A DNA stretch of 13,183 nt, from NCBI GenBank assembly GCA_017694145.1, contig JADINF010000158.1:1-13183 (forward strand), given 5' to 3'. A model generated the notes under the pieces. The model made no database searches, was not told where the DNA came from, and worked only from the letters and a program-made list of their open reading frames with translations. Numbering within the stretch: the first letter of the stretch is position 1; each line of letters opens with the position of its first letter. A program made the translations under genes and the position numbers. Below, one piece after another: positions 13,073 through 13,183 of the stretch. The DNA is from Candidatus Stercoripulliclostridium pullicola (GTDB lineage: Bacteria > Bacillota > Clostridia > Christensenellales > DTU072).

Positions 13073-13099
13073 GCGGCTCGGTTTACCGAGCCGCTTTTT
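13073..13099 (+). terminator. Rho-independent terminator ending the phage-like operon
   Basis: GCGGCTCGG (13073-13081) pairs perfectly with CCGAGCCGC (13086-13094) around TTTA and is followed by five T. It begins 17 bases after the holin stop and marks the right end of the rightward unit. Confidence 0.93.
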
Positions 13100-13112
13100 G
13101 CGTATGCGCGTA

Positions 13113-13142
13113 TTGACAAGAAGGGCGACGAAGCGGTATAAT
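13113..13142 (+). promoter_or_regulatory. Consensus sigma-A promoter, leaderless geometry
   Basis: TTGACA at 13113-13118 and TATAAT at 13137-13142 are both perfect hexamers, 18 bases apart. The next ATG starts six bases after the -10, so the predicted transcription start coincides with the start codon. No LexA box is present. It shows that a new, independent unit begins here. Confidence 0.88.
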
Positions 13143-13148
13143 CCGAAT

Positions 13149-13183
13149 ATGACGAAGAAAGATAACGGCAACGTATACGTACC
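13149..13183 (+). CDS. Start of a gene running off the right edge (probably leaderless)
   Basis: The frame opens with MTKKDNGNVYV and continues beyond the window. There is no ribosome binding site, because the upstream DNA is occupied by the -10 element six bases before the ATG. Only 11 complete codons are visible, so neither the product nor its phage or host origin can be judged; the start codon could also lie further right, outside the window. Confidence 0.5.
   Translation, partial: MTKKDNGNVYV

Noticed and set aside
1..13183. CRISPR array, tRNA, rRNA, insertion sequence or att-type direct repeats
   Set aside because: No regularly spaced repeats, cloverleaf, transposase motif or matching boundary repeats were seen by eye; att sites could lie outside the window.

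Overview
The window looks like chromosomal DNA of a moderately GC-rich member of the Bacillota (Clostridia-like). The grounds are purine-rich AGGAGG-type ribosome binding sites, sigma-A promoters of TTGACA/TATAAT type, a Gram-positive LexA (DinR) operator, and a BhlA/UviB-type holin. The species cannot be named from sequence alone. It splits into a short left segment that appears to be host DNA, a compact phage-morphogenesis operon of about 10.8 kb, and the first bases of a new transcription unit at the right edge.

Positions 2-2115 hold a tight three-gene run: the C-terminal end of a single-pass surface protein, then two polytopic membrane proteins that look like diverged tandem paralogues. 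A strong intrinsic terminator follows at 2138-2170.

Positions 2286-13099 form one apparent rightward unit. It begins with a near-consensus extended -10 sigma-A promoter. A perfect LexA/SOS box (CGAAC-N4-GTTCG, 2324-2337) sits over the likely transcription start. The genes in order are: a sigma-region-4/ArpU-like regulator, a short terminase-small-subunit-like protein, (a minus-strand surface protein), a 113-aa protein, the large terminase, a P22-type portal, scaffold, HK97-fold major capsid, head-tail connector-like protein, a P22 gp10-like neck/stabilisation protein, a 42-aa nested micro-gene, a coiled-coil virion protein, a zinc-binding-motif protein and a BhlA/UviB-like holin. A strong terminator closes the unit. 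Most starts are translationally coupled, through ATGA-type or longer overlaps.

This is a podovirus-like packaging and head module. Within these limits there is no integrase, CI-like repressor, replication gene, tailspike, fibre or endolysin. Terminators lie on both sides, and its own promoter is directly LexA-gated. The most interesting reading, which is an inference, is a DNA-damage-triggered domesticated capsid element (gene-transfer-agent-like or a minimal satellite/prophage remnant) rather than an ordinary prophage. A normal prophage whose other modules lie outside the window is not excluded.

Two further oddities stand out. The minus-strand gene at 3138-3851 encodes a signal peptide, two SH3-like modules and a membrane anchor, and it interrupts the terminase region in antisense. 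Both this gene and the gene beginning at 13149 show the geometry TATAAT-6 nt-ATG with no ribosome binding site, which suggests leaderless transcripts.
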